From Uranotaenia lowii (Eukaryota; Arthropoda; Insecta; Diptera; Culicidae), in contig NC_073693.1 of the NCBI RefSeq assembly GCF_029784155.1, positions 184,037,802 through 184,101,801 on the forward strand: a stretch of DNA of 64,000 nucleotides, given 5' to 3'. Numbering within the stretch: position 1 is the first letter of the stretch; each line of letters opens with the position of its first letter. Below the pieces are notes generated by a model, which saw only the letters and a list, made by a program, of their open reading frames with translations, was not told the DNA's origin and did no database searches. The translations under genes were made by a program, and so were the position numbers. This document shows, one piece after another, positions 63,043 to 64,000 of the stretch.

Positions 63043-64000
63043 TCAAATTTTCATTCGAGCTTTCTCTAGGAAACTAAGGATTTCTCTTAGTTTATCTTCA
63101 TCGAAATTTTGAATCATTTCGAGAAGATTGGAATAACGATTCCAATCATAATGATTTCTTATGTGATTAAATTGAATGCAGTTTAGGAGTGCGTGTTCTG
63201 TTGTAAAATTCGTGTTACATAATTCACATAGTTTTGTGTCTCGAATCCTCATTAATCCTAAGTAATAAGGAGAATAGTCGTGTCCGCTGATAAGACGGTT
63301 TAAAGTTCGAATTTGGAAATTGTTGAATTCGACGTTCCAATACCAGGGTTTAGTGGAGAAATTAGGTTGAAAACCGTAAAATTTGACTCCTTTTCCTTCA
63401 TCATGTGCCATACTTTTATACCATACATTAGTGGATTCCAGGGCTTCTAGTTTAAATCGATTATATGCATCCTCAAGTCGTAGTTTGTTTTGAAGTATTA
63501 CTGGTCCATCTAGTCCTTGTTTCGCGAGGATGTCAGCATTTTCATTTCCGTCAATGCCAACGTGAGAGGGGATCCACTGGATTTTAACCTTCTTCGTTGT
63601 TGCAAGCGTACATATATCATGAGTTATTTGGTCGAATTGTTTATTGATAATGTCCTTTTTTATTATTTTACAGGCTGCCTGCGAATCCGTGAAGATAACT
63701 GTTCCAGATCTAGCTTCATCAATTTGTTCCAAAGCAACTCTAATAGCTAAGAGTTCGGCAGTTGCGATATTTACTTCGTATGCTAAGGAGATACTAATCT
63801 TTGTGTTGGAAGACGCGTCATATATTCCAATGCCACACTTATTCATCATTTTGGAAGCGTCAGTGTACCACTGATCACAATGGCTATAATGATTATTTAT
63901 CATTTCTATGGCAAGTTTCCTCAATACTGTTGGTGAAGTTTCTTTTTTTCTCATTGTTGAACCAATCATATTGTCTTGAATTTCAACTTTCAGTTCGATT
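63043..64000 (-). mobile_element. Non-LTR retrotransposon ORF2, RNase H and C-terminal zinc finger (5'-partial)
   Basis: The frame is open from the window edge to 63043, at least 308 codons from the first ATG (63969) and readable upstream of it. It has an RNase H1-type fold: WYTDAS, AELLAIRVAL, FTDSQAACKI and SHVGIDGNENAD provide the D-E-D-(H)-D catalytic set. Near the C-terminus, CELCNTNFTTEHALLNC is the CCHC finger found after RNase H in I-clade elements. The endonuclease and reverse transcriptase should lie beyond 64000. No stop or shift is visible, so the copy may be young. Confidence 0.88.

Overview
This is nuclear DNA of an insect, most likely a mosquito (Culicidae, Aedes/Culex-like). 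The window is AT-rich and packed with repeats. Its genes are split by canonical GT-AG introns, one of them 16 kb long, and it holds many nested transposable elements with tRNA-derived SINEs, Helitrons, TA-flanked MITEs and non-LTR retrotransposons. The species is an inference from gene content and repeat style; I could not run a search.

Three host genes are supported. (1) Bases 2-22805, + strand: the 3' part of a classical cadherin with PCDH15-like leading repeats, in five exons, ending in a membrane segment and a short tail with a possible PDZ ligand. (2) Bases 30572-41421, + strand: a muscle-type protein with a charged/proline-rich N-terminus and about nine Ig domains, in six exons joined by phase-1 introns; its last exon is unresolved. 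(3) Bases 57885-60176, - strand: a complete five-exon unc-76 (FEZ-family kinesin adaptor).

The first recognised cadherin intron (353-16548) carries a structurally intact Ty3/gypsy retrotransposon (4819-16302). It has apparently identical 1529-bp LTRs, a 4-bp target duplication (GACG), a tRNA-Lys primer site, gag and pol open frames, and a textbook -1 frameshift signal (A AAA AAC, 7-nt spacer, 9-bp stem). Between pol and the 3' LTR lies 2.6 kb with no env. Instead there is an antisense, intron-containing coding-like unit and a tandem array of about 120-bp units.

Other mobile DNA by region: 3.2-4.2 kb, a MITE nested at a SINE insertion site; 19.2-22.1 kb, a foldback element with an array of GTGCAC-centred motifs; 24.6-29.6 kb, several TIR elements, a SINE and a retrotransposon tail; 34.0 and 41.6 kb, MITEs inside or just beyond the Ig gene; 45.1-49.2 kb, a Helitron into which a second foldback element inserted, the latter carrying eight palindromes built on a YY1/Pho-like GCCATCTTG core; 50.95-about 56.0 kb, a nearly intact two-ORF non-LTR retrotransposon (ORF2 broken by one TGA); 63.0-64.0 kb, the RNase H end of another non-LTR element running off the window.

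The most unusual signals are the antisense spliced unit inside the LTR element and the two unrelated foldback elements that share one architecture: short, strongly conserved, protein-site-like motifs repeated every 120-147 bp in inverted arms.
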